Positions 1-13,011 of a stretch of DNA of 49,235 bases are shown piece after piece. The notes under the pieces were generated by a model. The model was not told the origin of the DNA, made no database searches, and was given only the letters and a program-made list of their open reading frames with translations. This stretch comes from Neelides folsomi (taxonomy: Eukaryota; Arthropoda; Collembola; Neelipleona; Neelidae). How positions within the stretch are numbered: position 1 is the stretch's first letter; each line of letters begins with the position of its first letter. Both the position numbers and the translations under genes were made by a program. The stretch is taken from contig JAQGBZ010000431.1 in assembly GCA_034687125.1 (NCBI GenBank), positions 1 to 49,235 of the forward strand, read 5' to 3'.

Positions 1-1658
1 CGTAATTGATAAATAATACCTCAACTTAAAGTTTCAATCAGACTATTAAGAAATCGATCCTTAATGCCAATACCAAACAAATTATGAAATTTAAAAAATT
101 AATTTAAAAAACAGCAGATTTGAATTTCCCTCTTCCTCACTCATTATTTTGACTCCTAGAAACTTTCAAGAAGTAAGGAGTGATACAAAAATGTTGATGA
201 GCCGCGGATAATCCTTACTCCTAGGTTTCTATAGATTCTAGGAGTTAGGAGTAGGAGTAAGGAGTAAAAGTCCATGAGCCTGGGCCCTTGTCACACTTTT
301 GGTTCCTACTCACTGAAATTAATAAAACCAGCAATTTACGAATAATAAATATTAGAACATTGGTAATCAATTAGGATTTAATTGGCTTATTGGCTTAATG
401 TATGATTTATTCAAATAAAGCATGCAAAGAAGGGCTATTTGCTTTTGTTTTAAGAATCCAAAACACGTAAAAATGTCTTAATATTCCTGACAAAACATTA
501 ATAAGTAAAACATTTATAAGCTAAGATTTGCATCCAAACATAATAGGATACATATGTTATGTAATATTTATGTAGTTATGAATTAAGAATATTTACAAAG
601 TATTCAACAACATTATTAAAATTAATGTTGGTTTTAATGCTTGAATGAAAATTCGCATTAAATTTTAAGATAAATAAACAGTGTGTTAAATCTTTCAACG
701 TCAATTTTCCTTTGATAAATATCTAACAGGAGAATGAAAAATGCATCAAAATATGAATCAAAATATTATTTTATAGTTTAAATATTTCGGTCCAAATTTG
801 AATTTCACCATTTGATGACGTTAGGTTAAGGAAATTGAATAATTTTTCGTAATGAGGAATTTCCTTATTCAAACGATGTTTTCTCTCCTGGATCAAAATA
901 ATTTCCTCACAAATTCGCCATGCATACCGTGAATGAGAAATGAGGACGAAGATCGAATTTTGTTTCTCTTTCTCTCGAAATTCATTCAAAGAATTAATTC
1001 TCTAAAAGGAAGTACTTAAAATGGTTGAATCTTATGGTTTTCTATGAATTATGAATAAATAATGTTAAATTCTATTCCAAGTAGTTATTCCTTATTCCTC
1101 AATGTATCAAAACGCCACAATGGCGGTCGGTGAAAGCTTAAGTGGAAAGATATGATAGGTATATATAAAATATGTTAATAAACCTTAACTATCCTTCATA
1201 AATCACTGCGTAATTTAGGCATATACATATGTATGTATATCTACATAAGTTCCGTTTCCGAAATTTGGTTAAACGAAAGCGGATATTCTTTCCATAGTTA
1301 AATATGGTTATGGCCTGGCAACAAAACTCTTTGGGTATGAAAAGTTATAAGGAAATGAATGAAGATTTTCGTATTTCCAACCCGCCCCTACAACTCGAAC
1401 TATCATTTAGAGATATGAAGACATCGTCACGCCTCCACTACCGAGTTTCCAACACACGTTTAATATTCAACTTCGAGAGCCATCAACGATTGTTTTTGTT
1501 CGACCTAATTTAACTTACCATCCCTTAATATCCTCTTACTTTAAACTTAATTTTCAATTAGGTTTCGAAGAATCATAATTTTATTGCAACTAAATTTAAT
1601 GGGCTTTTTACTAATATTAGAATAAAAATCTAAATCTGCCTCACTATCTAATAATCTA
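1..1658. other. AT-rich intergenic DNA, no gene seen
   Basis: No open frame here shows a recognisable domain or plausible splice structure. The only structured part is a GGAGTA-rich hairpin near 213-262, listed separately. The rest is low-complexity AT-rich sequence. Confidence 0.6.
213..262. repeat. Hairpin of GGAGTA/TACTCC motifs
   Basis: The segment starts CCTTACTCCTAGG and ends with CTAGGAG, then TTAGGAG, TAGGAG and TAAGG, so the two ends are inverted copies of each other. Further AAGGAGT copies lie at about 174-182 and 259-265. The phrase ATGAGCC occurs on both sides, near 197 and 274. It may be the end of a dispersed repeat; I cannot name a family. Confidence 0.5.
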
Positions 1659-1855
1659 GGGGTGACCAAAGTAATACCGGACAGATAGGGGAAAAGTGTA
1701 ATGTATTAATCACAGGGAAACTTTTTAAAAAAAGTAAATGGATTTATAAGATCGCTTAATTAATTCTGTTCAAATCAATTCAAGGCATACACTAATCTTG
1801 ATGTTAAATACGTTGATTAAAATATCTGTTATTAAATACAGGAAGTTATTAAATA

Positions 1856-2248
1856 CAGGGAGGGCCATAAGTATCTTTCTTTTTTAATCTGCTTGTATCT
1901 CTTTTAATCTTTAACCAATTTTTATAATATTTGGCATTGGTAATGCTTATATATTACATAATATATTCAGCAACATTATTTTGTGACTTGAGCTCCACCA
2001 GCTTCGAGGCAGCGTTGCAAAAGGTCAGTTTCACTTGCTCGTCTGCACATAGCACCCGATGTGAATAATCGCGCTTTCTCACAGAAAAGTTGTTGTCGTT
2101 TATTTACGGTTTGACCAAATCAGTTTTTAGTTTGCGTCATAGTAGAGGGATATATTCATCATGAATCGCCAATGTTTAAAGATTTTTATCTTTACTCATA
2201 TTAAAGTGGTTATCCATTAAAAAAGAAAGATACTTATAGCCCTCCCCG
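1856..2248. mobile_element. Tc1/mariner-like element nested in the first
   Basis: The left end reads CAGGGAGGGCCATAAGTATC followed by TTTCTTTTTTAA. The right end, reverse-complemented, reads CGGGGAGGGCTATAAGTATC followed by the same run, giving arms of about 32 bp with few mismatches. TA lies outside both ends (1854-1855 and 2249-2250). The arms differ from those of the surrounding element, so this is best read as an independent insertion of about 393 bp. It holds a short minus-strand frame that may be transposase debris. Confidence 0.72.
1976..2119 (-). pseudogene. Possible transposase C-terminal remnant
   Basis: A 47-codon minus-strand frame lies inside the nested element, bounded upstream by an in-frame TGA and ending in TAA. 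Its end reads LLQRCLEAGGAQ, which resembles the LQRCI-x-AGG-type tail of some mariner-like transposases. No catalytic DDE/D part is present. The resemblance is short and from memory, so the call is weak; decayed non-coding filler is the alternative. Confidence 0.3.
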
Positions 2249-2381
2249 TACACAGCATCTTAAACATTTTGTTATAATTTGTCTCTGAAAATCAATTGTG
2301 ATCCATTTACTTTTTTTTAAAAGTTTCCCTATGATTTATACATTCCCTATTATTACGGTATTATGTATTATGGTCACCCTG

Positions 2382-5300
2382 TATCTTAATAATTACATTA
2401 CTAAAATACATATTACATATTTAGTATGTATATACATATTACCTTATAAGTATGTGTGTATAAAAATAATAAATTGGTAAATTTCTAATTCTTTTAGTAT
2501 AATGTAGTAATGCATAAGAATTTAAATGTAATATACAATTACATTATAAGTGGATATTTTAATAATGGTTCTGGAGTTTGGTTGAAACTTAAAGAAACGC
2601 ATAGGAAATTAAATCATTCCGCTCTGCAGCTACGTTTACAATAAAATAATAATTTTGAAATTGAAATGGCGAAATTGGCTTGCATGCGAGTGTAATAAAA
2701 TTTACGATCCGGTTTGCTTGATCAATTGATCATGCCATGTTTTCCCGGGTTGTGCATATACAGGGCTATACATAAAACAATGAATTCCATGTCCAACATC
2801 CCTCTGAGCCATTCTCAAATAAGGGAATAAGAGTGTCAATGTGAGCTGAAGTCGCTTCTGAGGGCGTAATGGGCCAATGGAGCCAAGAATGGAGGGAATA
2901 AATAAGGAGAGGATCATGGGCTTGAGAGTCTGAATGGGATATCGACAGCTGGTGGATTTGATTCCAGTCCCAAGTCACTCACGGAGGCCGGAGTCTTTCT
3001 CCCACTTCCTCCCATCCATTTCACAAGCTCCGTATCCACGCAGATATCGATTCACCGTTTAGGGAGAAATGAGAGTATGTGAATGGGACCGAAGAGGAAT
3101 GATTCCTCTTATGGGATGAATCCAGCCCAGCTGTTCTCAAACCCACCATTTAATGATGTATATAACAATGACCCTGGGAAATTTCCCATCGGGGGGAAAT
3201 CAGAGGAAAGTCATCTTGAAGAATCCTAAGATAGGCCTGAGTGCAGTTAATTACTAAGGACGTCGAGAAAGCGGCAGAGGGTCGAGAGCCAGAGCCAAGA
3301 ACCGAGAAGCGGATCTTTTAGAAAGAAATTCCTACCCTAGTTTTGAAGATACCCGGAAGATACCTCACGGGGATCCCGTTTCCGTTTCGTTCCTTCCTTC
3401 CCTCCCAAGACCTCTTTAACAGGGGCTTGGAACGGTTGTCAGTAGAATCATAATTAGAAATAAACTTTATCTCAACCCCATTTGAGCCCATAAAGAAGGC
3501 TTTGAGTTTGAAAGACTATGTGAGTCAAAGAAAATTTGGGTTGGTGATGAAACTCATTTTCCCCATTGCTCTTCCACGTGCACTTGTCTGATTGTCCTTC
3601 TCAGCTTTTCTCACTTTCAACTCTCCCTGCCTCATTTTTCCCGAGTCAAAAAAAGAATCTGCATTGCTACTTACCCTTATTACCAGATATTCCACTCCCA
3701 ACACATTCTTTTCATTAGAGAAAAAAGCCTTTTCGCGCTGCGGAAGTAAAGTGAAGGAACCCAAAGTTTATAAATCAGGACCAGAAAATTACTCAATTAT
3801 TCACTTTGAACGACTTTATAACAGCTCAATTATTCATGTCGAAACACTCAGATTAGTTTCCATAAATTCACTATTTAATTGTTAAAAGTTCCATTTGGCA
3901 AGGTAAATTGAATAACTTTATGATATATCTTTATTACCATACACAATTTAACAAATTCGACATTTAATAATTTTTTATTCAATCATTCCGATTTACGACC
4001 TCAACAAAATTGCAAATACTAATATTGTAGTATATTGCAAGGTCATAAATAGTTATATGTAACAAATGTCTACATCTCTACTTTTTGTAAAATAGAGCAA
4101 TAATTGAGGATGTGAGTTTAGCTGTTGTATGCGGAAAGAATGTAACAAATGCGGTGTCATCGGGGCTCTATTGATTTTTCCCTTCACTATACATATAAGT
4201 TAACTACATGTTTATATGTACAATTAAGTAATGCTTGACAATCTGTTAGGGTCCTGAGTTTAGAAATAAATTCCGTGGCTCAACGCCTTCTTGGCTTTAC
4301 TTTATTAATGCGGCGGAATTTTACGCGCTTTCTCAAAGTTTTACAGACTGGTTTATAATGATTCTTGGAACAACAAAAGGTGAAAGTTGTTAAACTGTCC
4401 ACTTTATTCCTCTTTTTACTTCTTTTGTCCATCCTTTGCAATAATGGGCATTTGGAGAGTTTCCCATTTCACGACTCTCGCATGATGCCGTTTGTCTAAG
4501 TTAAAAGATCAAGTGTCGAGGCGTGAAATAAGGTAAAAATGGGGAAAGACGGAGTTCTCAATGGGACCTTTTTTTAATATTCTTTATTCTTGGTACCTGG
4601 CCTCGAGGGGCAGCTGGTTGTTGGCATGAGAGGGAAAGCTGCCTTGCTCAACGAGTGAGGAAGATGAAGAGCCACTTTCTCTTTCCGCAATGTTCCTCTC
4701 CCCCCGTTGAACAAAGGAGAAGAAAGGATTTATACCAACGGATCTCTAATGAAATTTTACATGGTCCAATGAGAGATTTGAGAAGAATGGGAGGCATATC
4801 CGCCGTGAAGGGAGGGCTGAAAGGAAGACAAACCAAAAACTTTTCATTATTAACCCATACTTGGGCATGGGAAATGAGTTTGAGCTGTTGTAAGAGCAAG
4901 CAAACAAGGATTGATAAATTATTTGCATAATAAATATAAATGGAAAACATTAACGAAGACATCATTAACGACACAGTACATTTTACACAACCAATTGTTT
5001 ATTGTTTGTATTCTGCATATGTACACGCGTAGTGCACGTGTAGATTAGCTAAATGTTAAAATTTGAACTTGTTCATTTTATTTACTAGCAAAGATCAGGA
5101 GCTTAGTTCGGCTGTTAAATTTATATTGTAGATATTTAATCCGTTTACTATTTAATGCACTTTGTTCAACTCCTTTCACTCTTGAACCAAATGGGGAAGT
5201 GTGACAAAGAAAAGCATGTACTACAATATATATGATGTATATGTAAAACGTCTATTTATGCATGTACTATAATTTATCTAAATTGTTAGGACAAACCAGT

Positions 5301-8300
5301 GTGTTAAATATAATGGGGCTCATTTGTATGCATAATCCAAATTGTATGCAAAATGCATTAATGCTTATTAGATCGATAAATCAAAAATCGTTTAGTAATC
5401 TTACAATTTTCCTATGGACTTTTCTCCTGGAAATGTCAGAATAAGGCTATCAATATAAATTGCCTATTTAATTTCTGGGTGAAGAAGTTGTGGGTCTAGA
5501 GATCTCCAATGATCAATTGTCTTATATATTCATAGGACTCTCCGAGATGCATAATAATGAAGAGAATAATTTTGAGACTCGTTTTTCTCTCTTCGGAGCT
5601 GGAAATCGTGACGGTCAGGAATTTGCAATTAAACTGATCTTTAAATCTTGAATTAAACATCCGTTCCCAGATGGATGGAACGATGGGTCACATGAAAACA
5701 AAGGAATTTGATTTCCCTTCATTTATAACCTAATTTCATTCTTCCATGGCTTAAAATAAGGCTTGACATGAAATTCGTTTAATAATATGAACATGAAAAA
5801 TAATTCAAAATTCAGAGAATTTTCGTCATGTATGTTTGAGAATATATTAAAGTAATTGAAACTTCTTCCTCGAGTTTCAAAATCTATTACGTCTTTTTTT
5901 CCGTATAAATAAATTGAATAGGTTCAGACGTATTTTCGTAAATTTTTGAGAATTTTTTCCCAATTTTTCTCAACTTAAAAATACATCTTATACAAATAAT
6001 ACAGCACAGATATACATATCATGTACTAAAAATTACTCAACACGATACGATACACGATACCTACGATATGTGCAATGAGAGTATCATACTACTTATATTG
6101 ATAAATTGTTTGATATAAAATGTAGTTTGTAGTTTTATACCAATCTTAAGTGTATACATAGGTAAAGGTTTATTGCACTACACTTTGTATACAAAAATAC
6201 AAAATACTTTATTGTTAATAGTAGTAAAGTATTTTATACTTGTATAATAATATACTAGGTATATGTAGTCGATACTATTGCATACATATATTATGTATAT
6301 GGAATAGATATAAAATAAATAAGGTTTTATATTTTCATATTATTTTCAGCGCTCAACTACTGAAATCAGTGATTTATTTGGGCATTTATTTTATCAAGTA
6401 TGTATTTTTGGGTCGTTATATATCAAAGGTTATATGCTATTGTCGTCAATGATTTAGTAAGACGGAACATTTGGGTAAGTAACATAATTTAACATGAATT
6501 ATAAAGGCAAATGTTGAAAGTCGGAAAAAGGGAATGTTAAAAGGAGAAAGCCGTGCAATATGTAGGAGCACTTTTGAATCTGGCGATAGGAAAACGTCCA
6601 CAACAAACTCTGTCTTACAGAGGGATAAAAGAGAGAAAAGAAAGATAGTGGAAAGGACGGGGAGAGTGGAACTACTTTACTTACATACTTAATAACATCT
6701 AACTCGGATCTTTTAAAAAATAAAGCACATTTCCCCAACTCTCCTCCTTTCAATGAGAGCTGAAGGGTGGAGGAATCCGAAAGAGTAGTTCCCATCTATT
6801 TATGAACCTCTTGGTTCAATACTCAAGTTGTTTGAATTAGAAACTCCTTGTCCTCACCGTTCCCACCTGTGGAACCTCAAAATATTCCCACTTTTCATTT
6901 TCACTATTGCCCTATTAACTTGACTTCTTTCCATCTCCATCTTCTTATTCAAATCTTCCCATCCTAACTTGGTGGTTTTATGAACCATAATGAATAAATT
7001 CCCGTCCTCTGAACACATCATTTTTCTTTTATATTTCCTTATTTGAAATTTCATTTGCAATAATATGATAGACACAATTTCATTGTTCTACATTATATTA
7101 TCACAAAAAACATTTACAACTAAAGCAAATTGATCTAAATTGTTTAAATTGACTATGTAGGTATGTTCTTTTTAAAGTTTTAAAACCTTAATAACTCAAT
7201 TATAGGCATTTTGAAATTAAAAGTAAGCCCGACTTTCAGTAATAAAAAATAAGTTATAAAATAAATATCTATCTCATCAAGTCTCATCAAACTCATAATA
7301 ATCATAATAAACTCAAAAAAAATTTTTGCTCTATCTTTTCTTCTCTAACTTTTCTCACTTCAATCATTCGCATTGTAAATTATCTGCCATTGAGTAAAAG
7401 TTTAACAAATTTCAAAGGTATAGAATTTCTTAGTGTTTTCATATTATTTCAAAATAATTGTTTAGGAATATTGTTAGGAAGTTGCGAAGGAAAGTTAGAA
7501 CTACAGTAAGTTAGAACTGTAGTAAAAGAAATTTAGTATTTTTATATTCTATTGAGATTATGTATATGGTACATACAAATAATGTATACCTAACTAACTA
7601 TATAAGTAAAATATGATAATACATACCATAATATGTAATATGTTATACTTATCGCAACAATTCTCAAGTTATACGTACAATTATATAACATACTTAATGT
7701 AGTATATAAATATATATTTCAAAATAAAGTAGCTCAGCCATTACCAAATATGTAAGTATCTAATAGACCTAATGAGTTATTGGAGTTATTCAGGTGTACA
7801 AATTGTACCCTTTGAATAACATTATTATGAAACTAACACTCTCTCTTATTATTTGAGCAGAATCCTATTTACTCGATAACAAATATAAAAAAACTATTAC
7901 ATAAAAGTAGCAAACAAATCAAATGAAAGTTGTTATAAATTCCACAGAAATAAAATAAACAAAATAATTGGTTTAATAAATTGGTAAGTTTACGTTTCTC
8001 CCAAATCATGACTTTCTTTTTATAAGTAAATATTTGTAAATAACATAACAATACTATAATTACTACAAAGATAAAGATACTTCAAGCTCAGGCGAAGCAT
8101 TTTAATGTTACTTGCTAGCATGTTTTCAAATAAGCGATACATATATTAAGCTATTATGTACTTATTATAGATAGGTTCATTGATAGTTTGAATTAAGAAT
8201 TAAGAATGGTCTTTATTGACAGGACTTTATTGGAATATTTTTATTTCATGGTAATATCATTAAATGATTTTGAGTATTTACATTTTTTTGTATTTATGAT

Positions 8301-11300
8301 GTCTACTTGCTTTGCATGTATGATTATATCAGTTTATATACATATGTACTTACATTACTTATGTACTTATAATTTCATTTTATATGATTATTTCATTTTT
8401 TAAATTGAGACTTTTATTCGACAAATAGTTTCTGCGTCGCTACCTATAGTACCTTGACATAAAAAATTCGATTTACACATTTTGGAATTTCTTTCGTTCC
8501 AGCATTTTACTCTTAACGCCGAGATGCCTTGCGATTTTATGCTCTGTTTCTCTTACAAGATCGCGTTGTATAACGGCAATGAATTCCGGCTTAAGCGCTT
8601 TGGGGAACTTAAATGTCTAAATATTAGAATGTTTGAATACATAAATATCATGACGCCTTGTATAAATTCTGTGTCCCCTTTTTTCAAAATAAATTGAATT
8701 AGATCTACGCCCATGTTTCAATCCAACAATAAATTGATACAAACGGTCTAAAGGTTTGTTATAAAACTTTGCACTCATTTCAACACGAATTTACTAAATC
8801 ATTGCCTTAATCACAGTTTCATGGCATTGAATGTAGACAAAGTAGAAATTTGGCCAATGCATTGTTTTAACTTTTAACATTTGCACAATTTGCATTGAAT
8901 TATTAAGAGCTTGTTTTACAAAAAATGTGATTTTTATTGCTAAGAGTGACAGATTATAATTTAGAAAAGTTCACGCGAAAATTTGATATTTATAATAAAT
9001 CAAATCCCTTAAACTATACATGTATGAGAAATAACGTCATGAAAAATTGAAAGTATCTCACTGTATATAAATAATGGAAAAAGTTAAATAATTAAGCCTT
9101 TGCATCCGCTCACCTGCTATGAACACAAGGAGGGAGATGGTGAAGAAGGAAGGAAGAACTGACATCCTTCCAAATTTCCTGTTCAAAGAGTAAAAAGGTG
9201 AATCATTCATTCAACCCAATGATGAGACGTCCTTTCCCACAAATTAATAAAACATTGATGGAAATGAGGAAAAAGGCTTGAGATTGAGAGAAAGGCAAAG
9301 AATTAGACTAAATGACTTTACTTCGGGTCTCAAAGATAAAAGTGGAAGATTGATGAGGAAATCAGAATTAATTATTTTCTTTTTTGTACAATAATCGTGT
9401 GAGAAAATCCATGTGGCTTTTCTTTCTTCGCCCTCGTTTATTTTCAATTTCACCAGACATTAATTAAAGAGAGTGAAGAGGAGTTTCAGGAGCTCTACTG
9501 GTGGAGTTGAATGGAAATAAAAGGGAAATGGTGATTTATGAAAAAGGATTTCACAATGAGCCAACTTGGAACTTTTTGATCAACATGAAAGTGATTAGAA
9601 AAACTCACCTCAAGAACTAAGTCCAATGAACAGTGTAAATGTTTGACACGGTAAGCATATTCTCCTTTTTCACTATCACATACTTTTTCTATTTTTCTTC
9701 ATCTTGATTCTTCAAGTCTCCTTGAGATATTCCGCACAGAGAGCCCCAGGAGAAACTCCTACTTTTTTCAACCAGGCCCGTAAAAGTTTTTTTTGCAAAC
9801 GAGGGAATACAAGTGTGGGTTTTAAAAAGAATTTCCCTCCCAAAATGCTGCAAACGACGTGAGGGGAGTAAAGTCGTAAAAAGAAAGATGCTCTTAAAGA
9901 CTCCTATCGTTAGCTAAGGGCAGAACAATAGTTAAACGATTCTCCAATTTGTCACGGTGTTTTGTGCGGGAAGGAGGGGAACGCCGAGAAGGGCGATGAG
10001 GACACGGCAAGAGTTGGAAGCAGAATGGAAAGTCGGTCCAGGAGCTTGGGAGAGTAGAAGTCACTTCCATACAACATGAGCCCAACGCGGCTTCTCACCA
10101 CTCTCGAGGTTCAATAAAAGGAGGAACGGACACCAAATCGCCCCGACTCCTCAACCAAATAATCTTTTTAAACTTTGAGACCTGGACGATGTGCTTATTC
10201 TAATTACATCTCTCTCGCCCCTCTTCCCATCATAACATATAAAGGGGTTGATAGTTAGGATCATTTCCCATGCACAGATCATTTAGAGGTTCTTCTGGCA
10301 CAATTTCAAAAGGGCTTTTACACATCCACACCCAAGTTTCTCCGGAGGTGAGAGAAAAGGATGAACGGAATGCCAAAGTGGCTCATTAAGAAGTAAATGA
10401 GAGACTTTCTCCATTATTGACGCAAGGAGTTTTAAACTTTCTAATATATTTTGATCTCCTTTTCCAACATCTCCCAAGTTGGATTCCTCATGATATGCCT
10501 GGGTTATTGAATCAGGTTCTAGCCAAGCGTGATCAATATGATTAAGGCTTAGAATAAACATCTACCAGAGGATTTCAAAAACTGACAACTTAACTCAAAA
10601 GTCTCTCGCTAATCTCTTTAAATCCCTTTCTTGAGAATACAAATAATTGTTAGGTGGGCTCTTTTAGACAATAAACCCCTTAGAACATTATTTAAATCAA
10701 TTTCTCCAGGGTGTGGGTGTAGCAGGTAATATATTCTATGCTTTTCCATTTGAACTATGGTATTTAAAACATGGGTTGAGATACACAAGTTGCAAGTGCA
10801 AATATGAATGAATATTTAATAAAACTTCATTAATACGACAACAAATTATATATTAATAAAGAACAAATTGAAATTAAATATTTGATAATAAAACCGCTAC
10901 CTAAATTTGAGCATAGCTATATTAAATTAATAATGTTGGCATTGGGACCCCAATCCAAAACCACAAAGATCTTTAGCCCAATAAATCCACCCAAATTAAC
11001 CCTTTATTTATTATTTCATTTTCTACCTAATATTAAATTAACGGTTATTGCCAATCTATTTAATATTGTTTTCAATGCTCCAGAGAAACATCATAAAGAA
11101 AAATGATAAGTTGAAATGTGAAGCTATCAATTTTGGAAAACTAAAGAGCCTTTTTACGTTCAATCATTTTATAGGATTCTTATGAAAGAAAGAAGATCGT
11201 TTGAATTTATCTGTTTTTCACTTCTATTACTCTATTGTTCCTTCTTTGTTTTCGCGATCCCACTGCCCATAGAACCCAATTCACAAAACCGACAATAAAT

Positions 11301-12193
11301 TTCCTCTTTTCTTTCAAGCATTCATCGTTCTTTTGATAGAAATTATTACATCACTTTACCATCAAACCGGCTCTCCTGGTGTTGAAATTTGATTTATAAG
11401 TATGATTTATGAAATTTTAACTAGCTCCCAATTAATGTCACAAGAACTGCCTTATCAAAATCCTAAGGTAATAAAATATAAAATGAAATCCCCAGTGAGT
11501 TGAGTCATGTGAGTGAAATAACTCATATTTTATACTTTACTTAAATCAAATGTTGAGCAGATATGAGTAAATCCCAATAAAATTTTATTGTTATAAATAA
11601 ATATTTTTCCTTCTTCACAAATATTTGGCTACATTGCCAAAATAGACTCGTTTGGAAAAAAACAGTCTTGAGTTCCATGTCCAACATCTGGGGAAATTCC
11701 CGTAATAATGCCGGTTTAGTTAATCGAGTTTTCAATTTGGCCTTTCTTCGGAGTCAAAGTAGTAAGGAGGAATCTCACATCTAGTTAGCTCTAGAACAAT
11801 TTAGCAGGAGATTGAGAAAGTGCTGGAGGTTATAAGTTCTCACTACAACTCATTTTCTCATTTTGTGAAAGTGGGATAAAAACTCGTCCTTCACCACCGA
11901 ATCTGGCAGAATCCACCCATCTTATTCTTGACTAAAGGAGAGAATTATGTGGGGAGATATAATAAGAGAAATGCTTTCCGCTTCTGCCTTCTCGCCCGAG
12001 TCTTCCCCATTTGTACCCGCCGGGACTATAGGCCAAGATCCATACATCCATAATAGATCTCATACGGAGTGGGTCTGAAAGGTGCATCGGTGGATGTCTT
12101 ATCTCATATTTCATCCCGTGAATTATGATCCTTCAGAATGTCAATGAGAGTTTAATGCCGAGGGTAACGATTGAATTCAAACGGCAGAACATG
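2382..12193. other. Long intergenic region, no gene recognised
   Basis: About 9.8 kb alternating between AT-rich stretches (for example 5.7-8.4 kb) and GC-richer, purine- or pyrimidine-rich stretches (2.7-3.5, 4.4-4.9, 9.1-10.6 kb). Open frames here are at most about 110 codons, with no domain, signal peptide or consistent splicing. A small hairpin with 11-bp arms (AAAATACTTTA and its complement) lies near 6200-6240. I see no tRNA, rRNA or satellite array. Confidence 0.55.
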
Positions 12194-12199
12194 TTTATT
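12194..12199 (-). terminator. Poly(A) signal AATAAA of the secreted-peptide gene
   Basis: TTTATT on the plus strand is AATAAA on the minus strand, about 16 nt after the TGA stop of the small peptide gene. It is canonical and well placed but implies a very short 3' UTR. Confidence 0.6.
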
Positions 12200-12215
12200 T
12201 GGGGGGATCGATGAC

Positions 12216-12767
12216 TCAGAAAGGAGTGTCGTCGGGGGTGTAGTCGTTCAGACTCGCCCGCTTGTAGTGGAGCCCGTCTCCTGCTCGAATGCAGTCGTCG
12301 TACCTCCGAAGCAGGGCTTGTACTTGTGACCAGACATCAGGGTCGGCTCTGACTGCCCTCAGAATTTTGTTCAGAGTCGTCGGCGGCCCTCCGTCTGAAC
12401 CTGTGACAAAAGAATGAGAGATGAACCTGACGGGTTGCCACGACACGCCACGACGGCCGCCCTGATGGGACGAGTCAATCTTAATGGATCTGCCGTTGGA
12501 GGCTGAGCGAGATTTTCTTACCAAAACAATCCCTCAGACCGTGAAATGAACCTCCGCAGAGAAAGGGCAAATCAATAGAAGGAGTAAAAGGAAAAATGAA
12601 GAGAGCCATTGTCGGACAATGATATTACCAAATCTGGAGGCAGCGAGCAATGCAATTAGCGGATGAGGACCGCAGCCATCTGATCTTATGCTTATGGCAG
12701 ACCCGGCTACATCCGAGCCAGACAAACTCCACGAGCAAAGGAGAACGAGGAGGATCCATCGATTCAT
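12216..12767 (-). CDS. Putative small secreted protein, three coding exons
   Basis: I do not recognise this gene. The model joins 12629-12767, 12522-12551 and 12216-12400, giving 117 residues. All introns are GT-AG and all joins fall in phase 1, each recreating a GGT glycine codon. The N-terminus, MNRWILLVLLCSWSLSG, is a typical signal peptide. The mature part has cysteines in SDGCGPH, LRDCFG and YDDCIRAG, a helix-prone middle (LNKILRAV, VWSQVQALLRRY) and an acidic end (DYTPDDTPF). A Lys-Arg pair in HYKRAS could be a processing site. Skipping the 30-nt exon keeps the frame and gives 107 residues. A TATA box lies 144-149 bp upstream of the ATG and AATAAA follows the stop, supporting a complete compact gene. 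A neuropeptide-like or cysteine-containing secreted factor is possible, but I assign no function. Confidence 0.6.
12522..12551 (-). other. 30-nt microexon of the secreted-peptide gene
   Basis: It encodes the SFHGLRDCF segment. On the minus strand it is preceded by a long pyrimidine-rich tract ending GCGGAG and followed by the strong donor GTAAGA. Both flanking joins are phase 1, so it can be included or skipped without a frameshift. It contributes one cysteine. Confidence 0.5.
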
Positions 12768-12910
12768 CCTTCGAGCGTTAATGGAAACAAATGTCTCTGA
12801 ACCCGGGTTCTCCCTGTCTTCCCAATAAGAGTCCGGAGGAAATCAAAACTTTCTCCACCTCAAGTCCTTCCGTCGAACGAATGGTTGTGGTGGTCGGAGG
12901 GCGGTGAGCC

Positions 12911-12916
12911 TTTATA
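12911..12916 (-). promoter_or_regulatory. TATA box of the secreted-peptide gene
   Basis: The minus strand reads GATATAAAGG. A start about 30 nt downstream would lie near 12880 and give a 5' UTR of about 115 nt before the ATG at 12767. No upstream ATG-led long frame was seen in that leader. Confidence 0.5.
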
Positions 12917-13005
12917 TCAACCCTTGTCCGAGTAAGTGGGCTTCTTTAAATCAAGAAGGCGGAAAAGAGAAAATGAGACACTTGGCTCGTTACGGCAATC
13001 AAGAC

Positions 13006-13011
13006 TTTATT
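13006..13011 (-). terminator. Poly(A) signal of the synphilin-like gene
   Basis: AATAAA on the minus strand, about 350 nt after the TAA at 13360-13362. It lies about 90 bp before the TATA box of the next gene on the same strand, so the two genes are closely packed head to tail. Confidence 0.5.

Larger units (their letters stand above)
1659..2381. mobile_element. Tc1/mariner-like element, outer copy (interrupted)
   Basis: The ends form a long imperfect terminal inverted repeat. The left end begins GGGGTGACC and the right end, reverse-complemented, begins CAGGGTGACC. Both continue to a near-identical inner block, AGGGAAACTTTTTAAAAAAA on the left (about 1720-1740), followed by GTAAATGGAT. TA dinucleotides flank both ends (1657-1658 and 2382-2383), the target duplication typical of the Tc1/mariner superfamily, and CAGGGTG is a common terminus there. 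No transposase frame remains in the outer part, so it looks like a non-autonomous or decayed copy. A second element (1856-2248) splits it. Confidence 0.75.

Noticed and set aside
10283..10561. 92-codon minus-strand frame with ATG
   Set aside because: Composition is fairly protein-like but there is no domain, signal peptide, splice or promoter support, and it sits in a long gene-free stretch.
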